Assembly (NCBI RefSeq): GCF_017876405.1
Contig: NZ_JAGINW010000001.1
Span: 11,545,203-11,609,202 of the forward strand
Direction of reading: 5' to 3'
DNA: 64,000 nt
DNA from: Kibdelosporangium banguiense
Lineage (GTDB): Bacteria; Actinomycetota; Actinomycetes; Mycobacteriales; Pseudonocardiaceae
Under the pieces are notes generated by a model. That model had not been told where the DNA came from. It made no database searches and was given only the letters and a program-made list of their open reading frames with translations. A program made the translations under genes and the position numbers. Positions 40,415-49,297 of the stretch are shown here, one piece after another; within the stretch, counting starts at the first letter, position 1, and the number at the start of each line of letters is the position of its first letter.

Positions 40415-42864
40415 TCGACGAACTGCTGGCCGTCCTGGCGAACGCCGGGGTGACACCGGATGCGGACGAACTGCGGGACGCACTCTGGCTCGCCGACCAC
40501 GTCGCTGTCGAGCCCTCCGGCGAACCGGTAGTGATGGCACTGTCCGCCGAACCGGAGGCCATCCAGCCTCCGGAAGAAACCGGCGAGCCGGCCGCCGATC
40601 CGCCACACCATGAGGCCCCGGGCGGCGGCCTGTACATCGGCGCGCCGGGCGGCCCACCGCGGGTTCTCGGTCAACCGGACCGCGTGCAAGGGATAGCAGT
40701 CCAACGTGCCCGTGCTGTCCGGCCCGCCCGTCAGATCGAGATAGCCAGGGCTTTGCGCCCGTTCGGCCGTCGAGTCCCCGCCCGCACCCGTTTCGTCCTC
40801 GATGAGAACGCCACCGTCACCCGGATCGCCGACGAGGGCGTCTGGAGCCCCGTGCTACGGCCGGACACCGAACGATGGCTGAACCTGACTCTGGTGGTGG
40901 ACCCGTCGCCCACGATGGCGATCTGGCGGGACCGCATCCGCCAGTTCCGCATGACGACGGAAAGACTCGGCCTGTTCCGTCTGATCCGCGAACGCCCGAT
41001 CGACCGAATCCTGACCGAACCGGCGAACAGGCAAGCAGTCCTGTTGATCACCGACGGGATCAGCGACGACTGGCGGACCGGAAAAATGCTTGCCCTACTG
41101 GAAAAGTGGGGCTCAACCCGGCCAGTCGCGGTATGCAACGTCCTTCCACCCCAGATGTGGCCCGGCACCGGCATCCAAGTCGTACGCGGGCAGGCAAGGT
41201 CTTGGAACCCGGGTGCCCCGAATCGCTCGTGGACAGTCCATACTGGAGGGACGATCCCCGTCGTCCGGTTCTCAGCACCTTGGCTCGCGTCATGGGCCAA
41301 GGTGGTCGCCGGCACATCCAGCTGGACCCCGGTCGCACTGCTGACTCCGCCGATGGCGACGTCCGCCCCGGATGTCGTGCTGGAGCCCCGGGAAGTGGTC
41401 GAGCGGTACCGGCTTGGGGCTTCGCCACAGGCGTTCCGGCTCGCGTGCCTGCTTTCCGCGGCATGGCTGACGTTGCCGGTAATGCAGTTCGTCCGGGATG
41501 TGATGCTGCCCGACGCCGACGACGGAGACCTGACCCAGGTCCTGTTGGGAGGCTTGCTGAAAAGGTCGGACGCACTGGATCTGCCAGTCGATCCGGACAA
41601 CGCCCGTTACGACTTCCTGCTTGGAGTACGCGAGCACCTCCTGGGCTATCTGCAGCGCCGCGACCTGCTCACAGTGGTCCAGGAAACCAACAAATTCGTC
41701 GCATCCCAAGCCAGGCAAGGCTTCGACATCACCGCCCTGCTGGCCGATCCGGAACAGGCACTGCGGGGCGGAGCAACCATCGACCAGGGTTCCCCACTGC
41801 ATGTCGCGATTGTGGTCCTGGCCCAGCTCGGCGGCCGCTACCGGAAACTGCTGGCAGCACTACCCGACCAGCCTGGGACACCTGTAAACAGGCCGGATGA
41901 CACACATTCGGTGCAACTGACAACCGATCCGGACCCATTCGGGGATCTCGGTGTACCAAAGTTGATCGCAAACCGCTACGAACTGGTTACGAAGCTCAGC
42001 ACGGGCGATGTGTCCGTGGTCTACCGAGCCTTCGATACCGGGCTCCGCCGGTCCGTGGCGATCAAGATTCTGCGGGCTGATCTGGCCCACAATTCTCATA
42101 CCCAGCAACAGTTCCGACGTTCGGCGATACTGGCCGCGAAGGTCCGGCATCCCGCTATCGCCGCCGTCCACGAGATCGCCGAAACTCCCACCAGTAGCGG
42201 GCTCCTGCCATTCATCGCGATGGAGTACGTCGATGGGCGGACATTGGCCGACATCGTCGAAACCGACGGGCCACTGGATGGGTTGCTTGCAATGGAAGTT
42301 GCCGCGAGTGTCTGCGAGGCGGTGACTGCCATCCATCAGAAAGACCTCATGCACGACGCTGTCAGCCCGGCCAACGTGATGCTCACCAGGAGCAATGCGA
42401 TCAAGCTGGTAGGTTTCAGTACAGCCCGCCCATTCGACAGGTCGACCGCCGGGAACACAAAGCCAGACCAATGGCGTGCCTCAGCCGACGACGTGGCCGC
42501 ACGGAAAGCCGATCTCCAGTACCAGGTTCAGGCAATCGGGTCGCTGCTTTACAAGCTGTTGACCGGCGAGGAGCCATATGGGACTCACTCAGGCACAGCC
42601 AGGCCGAAACATCGGCTTCTGGAGCCTGCTCAACCCCGGCAGCTGAATCCTGCCATCAATCGGTATCTCGAAGCGATCACCATGAAAGCACTGACCAATT
42701 GGCCTAAGGAGCGGTATCAGTCCCCTGACGCGATGCGATCGGACATCGCCCGGTTGCTGGAGGGCAAGCCACCACCCCTTGCCAAGCCGCTGCCGCCGCC
42801 GAGAGCCAGGCTGCTATCCCGCCCGCGGCCGTCAATGTGGCCGGGTTTGGGCGGCCAGGAATGA
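40411..42864 (+). CDS. SAV_2336/vWA-like protein fused to a pseudokinase
   Basis: 817 residues. Residues ~150-470 are a vWA-like domain of the SAV_2336 type: NLTLVVDPSPTMAIWRDRIR (partial MIDAS, ~162) and VLLITDGISDDW (~210). Residues ~520-790 are a Ser/Thr kinase fold: NRYELVTKLSTGDVSVVYRA, ALEVAIK-type lysine in SVAIKILRADL (~549). The catalytic loop reads MHDAVSPANVML instead of HRDxKPxN, and the metal loop reads IKLVGFSTAR instead of DFG. Both the catalytic and Mg-binding aspartates are missing, so it should be a pseudokinase. The start overlaps the MoxR stop (ATGA); its end overlaps the convergent ligase gene by 33 bp. Confidence 0.85.
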   Translation: MIDELLAVLANAGVTPDADELRDALWLADHVAVEPSGEPVVMALSAEPEAIQPPEETGEPAADPPHHEAPGGGLYIGAPGGPPRVLGQPDRVQGIAVQRARAVRPARQIEIARALRPFGRRVPARTRFVLDENATVTRIADEGVWSPVLRPDTERWLNLTLVVDPSPTMAIWRDRIRQFRMTTERLGLFRLIRERPIDRILTEPANRQAVLLITDGISDDWRTGKMLALLEKWGSTRPVAVCNVLPPQMWPGTGIQVVRGQARSWNPGAPNRSWTVHTGGTIPVVRFSAPWLASWAKVVAGTSSWTPVALLTPPMATSAPDVVLEPREVVERYRLGASPQAFRLACLLSAAWLTLPVMQFVRDVMLPDADDGDLTQVLLGGLLKRSDALDLPVDPDNARYDFLLGVREHLLGYLQRRDLLTVVQETNKFVASQARQGFDITALLADPEQALRGGATIDQGSPLHVAIVVLAQLGGRYRKLLAALPDQPGTPVNRPDDTHSVQLTTDPDPFGDLGVPKLIANRYELVTKLSTGDVSVVYRAFDTGLRRSVAIKILRADLAHNSHTQQQFRRSAILAAKVRHPAIAAVHEIAETPTSSGLLPFIAMEYVDGRTLADIVETDGPLDGLLAMEVAASVCEAVTAIHQKDLMHDAVSPANVMLTRSNAIKLVGFSTARPFDRSTAGNTKPDQWRASADDVAARKADLQYQVQAIGSLLYKLLTGEEPYGTHSGTARPKHRLLEPAQPRQLNPAINRYLEAITMKALTNWPKERYQSPDAMRSDIARLLEGKPPPLAKPLPPPRARLLSRPRPSMWPGLGGQE

Positions 42865-43962
42865 GACCACTTCGCCCAGGCCGCCGTGGCGGGCGAAGGC
42901 TGCTCGCTGACGGGCTGCGCCGCAGCCGTCGAGAACGAGCCTGGCCATGGAGTCGTCCACCAGGTCGTAGTCGCCGGTCATCTCAAGCGCAGGTCTGATC
43001 CAACGCACCAAAGCCGCGGCGAGATCCGCCGCAGGAGCGAGATCGCCGGTGTGGAGGTCGACTCCTAGGCCCTCCAGGCCATCCCGGGCTGCGCGCCACA
43101 GGGCGGGGCGCAACATGTGTTGTGGCACAGGCAAACCGCGGGCGCCAGACGCCAATGCTGTTGTGGCGATGCCGCGGACCAGTGCTGCCAGCAGTACTGC
43201 GTCCTCGACTGTGGCGGCCACGTCCGAGACGCGGACTTCTATCGTCGGATGATTGGCTGAGAGGCGGATGTCCCAGTACAGCATGCCCAGGTCCATGGCC
43301 GCGCCGCTGGCTATCACGTGTTCTCTTGCCGCGTAATAGGTCGCGGGTGAGTCGAGCCAGGGTGGCGGGCCCGCTGAGGGCCAGCGGCCCCACATCAGGT
43401 ATCTCCAGCTCGCGTAGCCGGTGTCGACGTCGTTGCAGTATGGCGAGTTCGCGCCGATCGCCAGCAGGGTCGGCAGCCAGAAGCGGAGGTGGTTGCTGAC
43501 CACCACTCGCGCGTCGTCGTCGGGCAGGCCTATGTGCACGTGGCAGCCGCAGACCGGCAGGTCGCCGATCAGGGCCCGGAACTCGCGGGTTATCCGGTGA
43601 TATCTGGGCAACGGGGTCACGACCGGCGATCCCCGGCCGAGCACGGGCGCGCCGGAGGCGACCAGCCATGCTTCGTGGCGTTCGGCCTGCTCGGAGAGCA
43701 GGCGGCGCGAGTTCGTCAGCTGTTCATGCAGCTCACCCATGGTCTGGCAGATGCCCGTGGCCGTCTCGACCTGGCTCAGGGTGATCTCCGCCTGCAGGTC
43801 GTAGTCCCCGCCGAAGCCGGCCAGGATGTCCTGGGCGCGGTCGGCCAGCCGGCCGGATTTGACGTCGACCAGCAGGAACTCCTCCTCCACCCCTACCGTC
43901 AACTGGGCCGCCTCGGTGGCGGACATGATGTGCTCACGGGTGCCGAGCTGGGCTTCGCTCAC
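42832..43962 (-). CDS. YbdK-type carboxylate-amine ligase (GCS2 family)
   Basis: 376 residues. Family sequences: LTVGVEEEFLLVDVKSGRL at the start, EITLSQVETATGICQTMGEL, PVCGCHVHIGLPDDDARV, WGRWPSAGPPPW and IEVRVSDVAATVEDAVLLAA. The group includes glutamate-cysteine ligase-like enzymes; the exact substrate of YbdK members is usually not known. GTG 43962 has GGAGGCAGGC upstream and is preferred; ATG 43926 would begin at MSATEAAQL. It is convergent with and overlaps the vWA-pseudokinase gene. Confidence 0.9.
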   Translation of the reverse strand: MSEAQLGTREHIMSATEAAQLTVGVEEEFLLVDVKSGRLADRAQDILAGFGGDYDLQAEITLSQVETATGICQTMGELHEQLTNSRRLLSEQAERHEAWLVASGAPVLGRGSPVVTPLPRYHRITREFRALIGDLPVCGCHVHIGLPDDDARVVVSNHLRFWLPTLLAIGANSPYCNDVDTGYASWRYLMWGRWPSAGPPPWLDSPATYYAAREHVIASGAAMDLGMLYWDIRLSANHPTIEVRVSDVAATVEDAVLLAALVRGIATTALASGARGLPVPQHMLRPALWRAARDGLEGLGVDLHTGDLAPAADLAAALVRWIRPALEMTGDYDLVDDSMARLVLDGCGAARQRAAFARHGGLGEVVSFLAAQTRPH

Positions 43963-44094
43963 GCCTGCCTCCGGTGACGGCTGTCCTATCTTCGACAGTA
44001 GGAGCAGCGCGCGCCTGATGCATGCGGCGTTGGGCTGAACCAACTGTGAGTTTCGGATCTGCAACGCTGAGGTCACCCACGGACACATTCACAT

Positions 44095-44715
44095 GTGACC
44101 ACCAAGAGCCTGAGAGCGAGGATGGCGCCCGAACCCGAGGTCGAGCTCGACCAGCACAGCGACGCAGCGCTGTGGCGTCGTGCTGCGTCGGGGAACAAGG
44201 CGGCCTTCGGCGAGCTGTTCGAACGGCACGCCCAGGCAGTGTGGAATCACGCGTACCGGCTGACCGGGTCGTGGTCGCTGGCCGAGGACCTGACGTCGGT
44301 CACGTTCATGACCGCGTGGCGCAAGCTGAACGAGGTCACCCTGGTCCGCGACAGCGCGCTGCCCTGGCTTTACGCGGTCGCGGGCAACCTGGCGCGGTCG
44401 GAATACCGCAGTTCCGGGCGATTCACCCGGATGCTGCGCCGGGTCCCCACGCAGGAGGCGATCGAGGACCACGCCGAGTCGGTGGCCGACAAGGTCGACG
44501 GCGAGGCGAGGATGCGCGTCGTGCTGGACGCCATCGCGCGGTTGCCGAAATCCGAGCGTCAGGCGGTCGAACTGTGCCTGATCGGCGAGCTGCCGATCGC
44601 GGAGGCCGCCGCGGTGCTCGGACTGGAAGAGGTCAGCATCCGGTCGCGGATCTCGCGCGCCCGCTCCCGGCTGCGCAAGACGCTCGGCGGCGATCCCCTG
44701 GGGGAGGCGCCATGA
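44095..44715 (+). CDS. RNA polymerase ECF-type sigma factor
   Basis: 206 residues. Region 2: FGELFERHAQAVWNHAYRLT, AEDLTSVTFMTAWRKLNEV; region 4: VLDAIARLPKSERQAVELC and LPIAEAAAVLGLEEVSIRSRI. This is the ECF two-domain pattern. Starts considered are GTG 44095 and ATG 44122; neither has a strong ribosome site, so the exact N terminus is uncertain. The stop overlaps the ATG of the next membrane-protein gene (ATGA), so the pair is coupled, as for sigma/anti-sigma partners. Confidence 0.9.
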   Translation: MTTKSLRARMAPEPEVELDQHSDAALWRRAASGNKAAFGELFERHAQAVWNHAYRLTGSWSLAEDLTSVTFMTAWRKLNEVTLVRDSALPWLYAVAGNLARSEYRSSGRFTRMLRRVPTQEAIEDHAESVADKVDGEARMRVVLDAIARLPKSERQAVELCLIGELPIAEAAAVLGLEEVSIRSRISRARSRLRKTLGGDPLGEAP

Positions 44716-46037
44716 CCGAGTTCAACCAGCCTCCGCGCCGGGAGATGCCGCCGGAGGTGCGTGACCGCCTGCGCCGCCGGCTGTGGCGCGACCTCGACGT
44801 TCCGGCCAGGCCCCAGTACAGCCGGGCCAAGATGGCCATCGCGGCCGCGGTCAGCGTCACCGTGATCGCGGGATTCGCGGTCATCTTCGGGCGCGCCGTG
44901 CCCACCCCGGTGAACGAACCGGCGGACCAGGCGTGGGCGCCACCGCAGCAGGTCGTCACCCGGGTGCTCGACGACCAGGAGTCCAGCGCCGAGATGGACC
45001 GGTGCTACCAGGCCCTGGCGACCACCGGCCGGACGTCGCCCGCCCGGACACAGTGGACCAGCCAGTTCGCGAACACAGGCGCCGGTGGCATCTCGGTGAC
45101 CGCGGTCCGCGCGGCGGACGAAACCTTGTTCTGCGAAAGCACATTGACGTCCGTGACCGTCTCCGACCCGGACGCCGAACCGATTTACGCGACCGATTCC
45201 GGGACCGGTGTGTTGTTCGCGACACCGAACGGCACGATCGCCGGGGTGGTCGACCCCACATGGCGTGGCCTCGAGGTCGAAGCAGCCGACGGCACGACGA
45301 GCACAGCCGTCGAATCGACCCCGGTCATGGGCCTGTTCGTGACCAACGTGGCGATGTCCGCCGGCCCGGATCTCAAGCTGTCGGTACGGGAACTGCCCGT
45401 CGACGAACCCGCGGAGCCTCTCGATGACGACGATCCGCGTTTCCCATACCGGGAGATAGCCTCGTTTCCACCCTATTCGGTGTCTCTTGTGGACAGACCG
45501 GTGTCCCCACCGGCGGATCGGACATCCCCGCGGGGACAGGCGCTGGGCAAATGCCTCGAAGCAGCCCAGGATCCGGTGCCGGACCAGGACAGCTGGCAAC
45601 CTGGGGCGTCGGCCGCCATCAACGGCGAAGAATTCATCATGGCGTCCAACAGCAAGGCAGCGTCGCTCTGCCAGTGGCAGCCCAGCGGCCGCACGGATTC
45701 CGTGAGCACTCCGCCGGACATGCAGTTCCGCCACTACCTCCTGGCCCAGCCAGTACAGTACGTCGACGCGCTGCTGCTCCCGGCAGGCGCGGAAACCGAC
45801 AGCGGCCTGCTCATCGCGGGCACCGTCCGGCCGAACGCGACCGCGATGAGCGTTGTCCTGGACGGGTCGGTCGAGTTGAACACCGACGTGCGGGCAGGCA
45901 CCTTCCTGTCGGTGCTTCCGCCGTCGTTGCTCGACGAAACAGGATCCATCGACAAGCAACGCCTCGACGGACTCACGGTGGTCATCTACGACGCCAAAGG
46001 CAACACGCTCTACAGTGGCTTGTTGCATCCTCGCTAG
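44712..46037 (+). CDS. membrane partner of the ECF sigma factor (CU044_5270-like)
   Basis: 441 residues. An N-terminal cytosolic part (MPPEVRDRLRRRLWRDLDV), one transmembrane helix (AIAAAVSVTVIAGFAVIFG, ~45-65) and a long external domain of beta strands with four cysteines (MDRCYQAL, ETLFCEST, GKCLEAAQ, ASLCQWQPS). This fits the CU044_5270 family and could be an anti-sigma or sensor partner. No HxxxCxxC zinc anti-sigma motif is present, so regulation may be by the external domain. The start overlaps the sigma stop (ATGA). It is convergent with the TetR gene two bases away. Confidence 0.7.
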   Translation: MTEFNQPPRREMPPEVRDRLRRRLWRDLDVPARPQYSRAKMAIAAAVSVTVIAGFAVIFGRAVPTPVNEPADQAWAPPQQVVTRVLDDQESSAEMDRCYQALATTGRTSPARTQWTSQFANTGAGGISVTAVRAADETLFCESTLTSVTVSDPDAEPIYATDSGTGVLFATPNGTIAGVVDPTWRGLEVEAADGTTSTAVESTPVMGLFVTNVAMSAGPDLKLSVRELPVDEPAEPLDDDDPRFPYREIASFPPYSVSLVDRPVSPPADRTSPRGQALGKCLEAAQDPVPDQDSWQPGASAAINGEEFIMASNSKAASLCQWQPSGRTDSVSTPPDMQFRHYLLAQPVQYVDALLLPAGAETDSGLLIAGTVRPNATAMSVVLDGSVELNTDVRAGTFLSVLPPSLLDETGSIDKQRLDGLTVVIYDAKGNTLYSGLLHPR

Positions 46038-46039
46038 GA

Positions 46040-46702
46040 CTACGTTCCCTGGGCAAGGATTCCGTCGATGAGGACCCGCAGTTTCCAGGTCGCCCGGGAT
46101 GCGGAGTCACCACTGGTCAGCAAGGGAGCAAGGGCGCGGATCGTCGGATAGTCCTCGACGGACAGTGCGGTGTGGACGGCGTCGAGCTGCGCGGTGACGG
46201 CGCCGGCAGGCTGTTCGCGGCGCCATGTCGCCTCCTCCAGGGCCGACGAGGCGATGTACTGCCCGAACAGGTCGACAGCCCAGGCGCAGGCTTCGTCCGC
46301 GACGCCCCCCACTCGCAACAACCGCAGCATCTCCTCGGTGATCCGTAGCGAGTTATGGCCTGGCGTGAGATCCGTCAGGCCGATCGCGGCGATGTCTCCG
46401 TGGGCCGCGAGAGCGTCCACTGTGCGTTTTATGAGCAGCACGAGCCGGGTCCGCCAGTTCCCGTCGGCATCGGTCGGCAGGTCCACGTCGGCTACCGCCA
46501 GATCGTGCGCCAGTGCCATCAGTTCGCGTCGGTCCGCGACGTAGACGTAGAGCGATGCCGGAGCGGTGTCGACGGCCGTGGCGACGCGACGCATGCTCAC
46601 GGCAGCCGATCCGAGCTCATCGACCAGGTCGAGAGCAGCGGCGACGATCGACTCCCGGCTCAATGCCGGTTTGGCGGGGCGGGTTCGGGGGCTTCCGGGC
46701 AT
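46040..46702 (-). CDS. TetR-family regulator of the MFS exporter
   Basis: 220 residues. N-terminal HTH (REGIVAAALDLVDELG-type helix 1, AAVSMRRVATAVDTAPASLY and VYVADRRELMALA) with a C-terminal TetR_C domain (EEMLRLLRVGGVADEACAWA). It diverges from a DHA2 transporter gene, with four 16-bp iterons and a 15-bp palindrome between them. It is likely to repress both genes and respond to a transporter substrate. The stop is two bases from the convergent membrane-protein gene. Confidence 0.9.
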   Translation of the reverse strand: MPGSPRTRPAKPALSRESIVAAALDLVDELGSAAVSMRRVATAVDTAPASLYVYVADRRELMALAHDLAVADVDLPTDADGNWRTRLVLLIKRTVDALAAHGDIAAIGLTDLTPGHNSLRITEEMLRLLRVGGVADEACAWAVDLFGQYIASSALEEATWRREQPAGAVTAQLDAVHTALSVEDYPTIRALAPLLTSGDSASRATWKLRVLIDGILAQGT

Positions 46703-46724
46703 TCACCAAGCCTAGCGTTGACGT

Positions 46725-46788
46725 ACATCGTTCGTTACGTACACTGTTCGTCACGAACATCGTTCGCTACTAACACCGTTCGCTAGGA
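46725..46788. repeat. four tandem 16-bp iterons in the tetR-MFS promoter region
   Basis: Units begin at 46725, 46741, 46757 and 46773; the consensus is ACAYYGTTCGYTACKA. The junction of units 2 and 3 forms the palindrome TGTTCGT-C-ACGAACA (46745-46759). The fourth unit overlaps the ribosome site of the MFS gene. They probably bind the divergent TetR protein. Confidence 0.85.
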
Positions 46789-46794
46789 GAAGAC

Positions 46795-48198
46795 ATGAGC
46801 ACCCTGCTGGCAGCTGAACGCACCGCGACGCCCTACCGGTGGCGATGGCGCGTGCTGGCCGTCGTCCTGCTCGCCGGAGTCATGGACCTGCTCGATTCCA
46901 CTGTCATGAACGTCGCGGCGCCCTCGGTGCGTGCCGGGATCGGCGGCAGCGAGGCGACACTGCAGTGGCTCGCCGCCGGCTACACCCTCGCGTTCGGTGT
47001 GCTGCTGGTCGTCGGAGGGCGACTCGGCGACCGGTGGGGCCGGCGACGGCTGTTCGTCATCGGTGCCATCGGATTCACGCTTGCCTCCGCCGCGTGCGCG
47101 GCGGCTCCGAATCCGTCCGTACTGATCGCGGCCCGAGTCGTGCAGGGCGCTCTCGGTGCGCTGATGATCCCGCAGGGCTTCGGCGTGCTGACCGGGGTGT
47201 TCGGCGACCACGAGCGCGGCCGGGCGTTTTCCCTGTTCGGGCCGGTAATGGGCCTGGCCGGGATCTGCGGTCCGATCCTGGCGGGCGGACTGATCGCGCT
47301 CGATCTGGGCGGGCTCGACTGGCGGCTGATCTTCCTGATCAACCTTCCGCTCGGTGCGCTCACGGTCTTCGGCGCGTTGCGCTGGATGCCTGCCGATCCC
47401 GGCGACCCCGGCGCCCGGATCGATCCTGTGGGCGTGGCGTTGGTGACAGCGGGATCCGCATTACTGGTCTACCCGCTCATCCAGGGACGCGAGAACGGCT
47501 GGCCATGGTGGAGCTTCGCCGCCCTCACAGCCGGAGTGCTGGCGTTCGCCCTGCTCGGCCGGCGCCAACGCACCAGTCCGTCCCCGATCCTGGTGCCGAG
47601 CCTGCTGGGCAAGCGCGCCTTCGTCGGCGGGCTCGTCGTGGCTGTCGTGTTCTTCACCGGTCTGGGTGGACTGCTGTTGGTTCTCTCGCTGCGCATGCAA
47701 CTGGATCTCGGCTATTCCGCCCTGCAGGCCGCCGTGGCGCTGTCCCCGGTCGCCGCGGGGATCATGCTCGGGTCGCTCGCCGCCGCGCGGCTGACCCGCA
47801 GGCTCGGCCGCTCGATCCTGTACGTGGGCTTGGGAGTGGAGATCCTGGGCCTGCTCGGGGTCGCAGGCGCCGCAGTGTTCTCCGCGCCGCCCTTGGGGGC
47901 CGTACCACCGATGCTCGTGACCGGTCTGGGACTCGGACTGCTGTTCGGCCCGCTGATCCAGGCGGTGCTGGCCACGGCCGGCCCCAGCGAGGTCGGCAGC
48001 GCCTCCGGCAGCCTCAACGCTGCGCAGCAGCTCGCCACCGCGCTGGGAGTGGCAGTGGCCGGAACCCTCTACTTCGGACTCAACGGTGACGTCGCAGGCC
48101 TCGTCGCCGGAGTTCTTCTCGCCATAGCCGCCTGTCTCATTTCTGCCATCCTGGTGCCGGTCATCCCGCGCTCGCTGACCAAGGGCGGCGACCGGTGA
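46795..48198 (+). CDS. MFS drug-efflux transporter (DHA2/EmrB type)
   Basis: 467 residues with about 12-14 hydrophobic helices. Family motifs: MDLLDSTVMNVAAPSVRAGI and LQWLAAGYTLAFG near the first helices, GRLGDRWGRRRLFVIG (motif A), RVVQGALGALMIPQGFGVLT (motif B-like), and GPVMGLAGICGPILAGGLI (motif C, antiporter). It should export drugs or metabolites by proton antiport. ATG 46795 has AGGAG upstream, inside iteron 4. The stop overlaps the next gene's start (GTGA), so an NAD(P)-binding protein is made with it. Confidence 0.93.
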   Translation: MSTLLAAERTATPYRWRWRVLAVVLLAGVMDLLDSTVMNVAAPSVRAGIGGSEATLQWLAAGYTLAFGVLLVVGGRLGDRWGRRRLFVIGAIGFTLASAACAAAPNPSVLIAARVVQGALGALMIPQGFGVLTGVFGDHERGRAFSLFGPVMGLAGICGPILAGGLIALDLGGLDWRLIFLINLPLGALTVFGALRWMPADPGDPGARIDPVGVALVTAGSALLVYPLIQGRENGWPWWSFAALTAGVLAFALLGRRQRTSPSPILVPSLLGKRAFVGGLVVAVVFFTGLGGLLLVLSLRMQLDLGYSALQAAVALSPVAAGIMLGSLAAARLTRRLGRSILYVGLGVEILGLLGVAGAAVFSAPPLGAVPPMLVTGLGLGLLFGPLIQAVLATAGPSEVGSASGSLNAAQQLATALGVAVAGTLYFGLNGDVAGLVAGVLLAIAACLISAILVPVIPRSLTKGGDR

Positions 48199-48824
48199 GC
48201 GCCCTCGTTGTGTTCGGGGCGAACGGCGCCACGGGCCAAGTCATCGTTGAGGAAGCATTGCGCGCCGGCCACACTGTCACCGCGGCCGTGCGTGATCCAG
48301 CCGCCTTCCGGCAGGTCAGCAATGCACCGCTCAAAGTCGTCCGAGCCGACATACGAGACCTGGACAGCGTTCGCGCCGCCGTGACCGGCCACGACGCCGT
48401 CATCTCGGCGATCGGGCCGGCGGGACGAAAGGCCGACGGGCTCTATTCCTCGGGCGCCCGCACACTCGTCGCCGCCATGGTCGCCAGTGGTATCGACCGC
48501 CTCGTCGCGCTCTCCTCCAGTGGCGCGCGCAAGAACGATCCGAACCATCCGCTTTGGTACCGCGTCGTGGCCCGCACCCTGATAGGAGAACTCTATGGCG
48601 ATATGCGCCTGATGGAGGACATCGTGCGGGACAGCCCGCTCGACTGGACTTTTGTCCGGCCCGCACGCATCGTCGACGAGCCACCGACCGGCGTCTACCG
48701 AGTCGAGGACGGCGTCAATCCCATAGGTGGCACGAGTGTCACCCGGGCCGACCTTGCCCGGTTCGTCGTCCATGCGGTCGACGACAAGCGCTGGTCGCGC
48801 AGCTTCCCGACGATCGCCCGGTGA
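48195..48824 (+). CDS. NAD(P)-binding protein (NmrA/SDR-like)
   Basis: 209 residues. Rossmann loop ALVVFGANGATGQVIVEEAL at the N terminus, then VVRADIRDLDSVRAAV and HDAVISAIGPAGRKA. It resembles NAD(P)H-binding atypical SDR proteins (NmrA type) of the flavin reductase/epimerase group, without a strong YxxxK pair. The start GTG overlaps the MFS stop by 4 nt. It may act on the compound exported by the MFS protein or sense redox state; this is inference. Confidence 0.8.
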   Translation: MSALVVFGANGATGQVIVEEALRAGHTVTAAVRDPAAFRQVSNAPLKVVRADIRDLDSVRAAVTGHDAVISAIGPAGRKADGLYSSGARTLVAAMVASGIDRLVALSSSGARKNDPNHPLWYRVVARTLIGELYGDMRLMEDIVRDSPLDWTFVRPARIVDEPPTGVYRVEDGVNPIGGTSVTRADLARFVVHAVDDKRWSRSFPTIAR

Positions 48825-48865
48825 GAAAGGCCCGCGGCGCATTTCCAGCGCCGCGGGCACGCCTG

Positions 48866-49297
48866 TCATTTCGGGTCGAGCACGAACACCGGGATCTGCC
48901 GGTCGGTCTTCTCCTGGTACTCCGCGTAGGACGGGTAGGCCGCGACGGCCCGCTCCCACCACTCGGCCCGCTCGCTGCCCTCGACCTCGCGTGCGGCGTA
49001 GTCCTTGGTCACGGTCCCGTCCTGCAGCGGGAACTCGGGGTGCGCCTTGATGTTGTAGTACCAGGTGGGGTGCTCAGGGGCACCGCCCTTGGATGCCACG
49101 ACCGCGTACTTGCCGTCGTGTTCCACCCGCATCACCGGGGTGTAGCGCAGTTTGCCGGTCTTCGCGCCGCGCAGGGTCAGCAGCACGACCGGCGACCCGA
49201 GGATGTCGATCCCCTCGGTGGTCCCGGTCTCCAGGATCCTCTTGGTCTGGCCCTGTACCCATTCCGTGGGGCTGAGCTCTACGGTCTCGTCTGCCAT
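48866..49297 (-). CDS. deazaflavin (F420)-dependent nitroreductase-family protein
   Basis: 143 residues. The DDN family pattern is clear: VVLLTLRGAKTGKLRYTPVMRV, AVVASKGGAPEHPTWYYNIK and ERAEWWERAVAAYPSYAEYQ, ending in IPVFVLDPK. The KGGAPEHPTWY and NIKAHP segments bind F420 in known relatives. The real start is ATG 49297; the frame is open further upstream, but the extra part is not family-like. The reaction is F420H2-dependent reduction of an unknown substrate. Confidence 0.88.
   Translation of the reverse strand: MADETVELSPTEWVQGQTKRILETGTTEGIDILGSPVVLLTLRGAKTGKLRYTPVMRVEHDGKYAVVASKGGAPEHPTWYYNIKAHPEFPLQDGTVTKDYAAREVEGSERAEWWERAVAAYPSYAEYQEKTDRQIPVFVLDPK

Noticed and set aside
43981..43998. 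CTGTC...GACAG inverted repeat before the sigma factor
   Set aside because: Five-base arms; likely chance.
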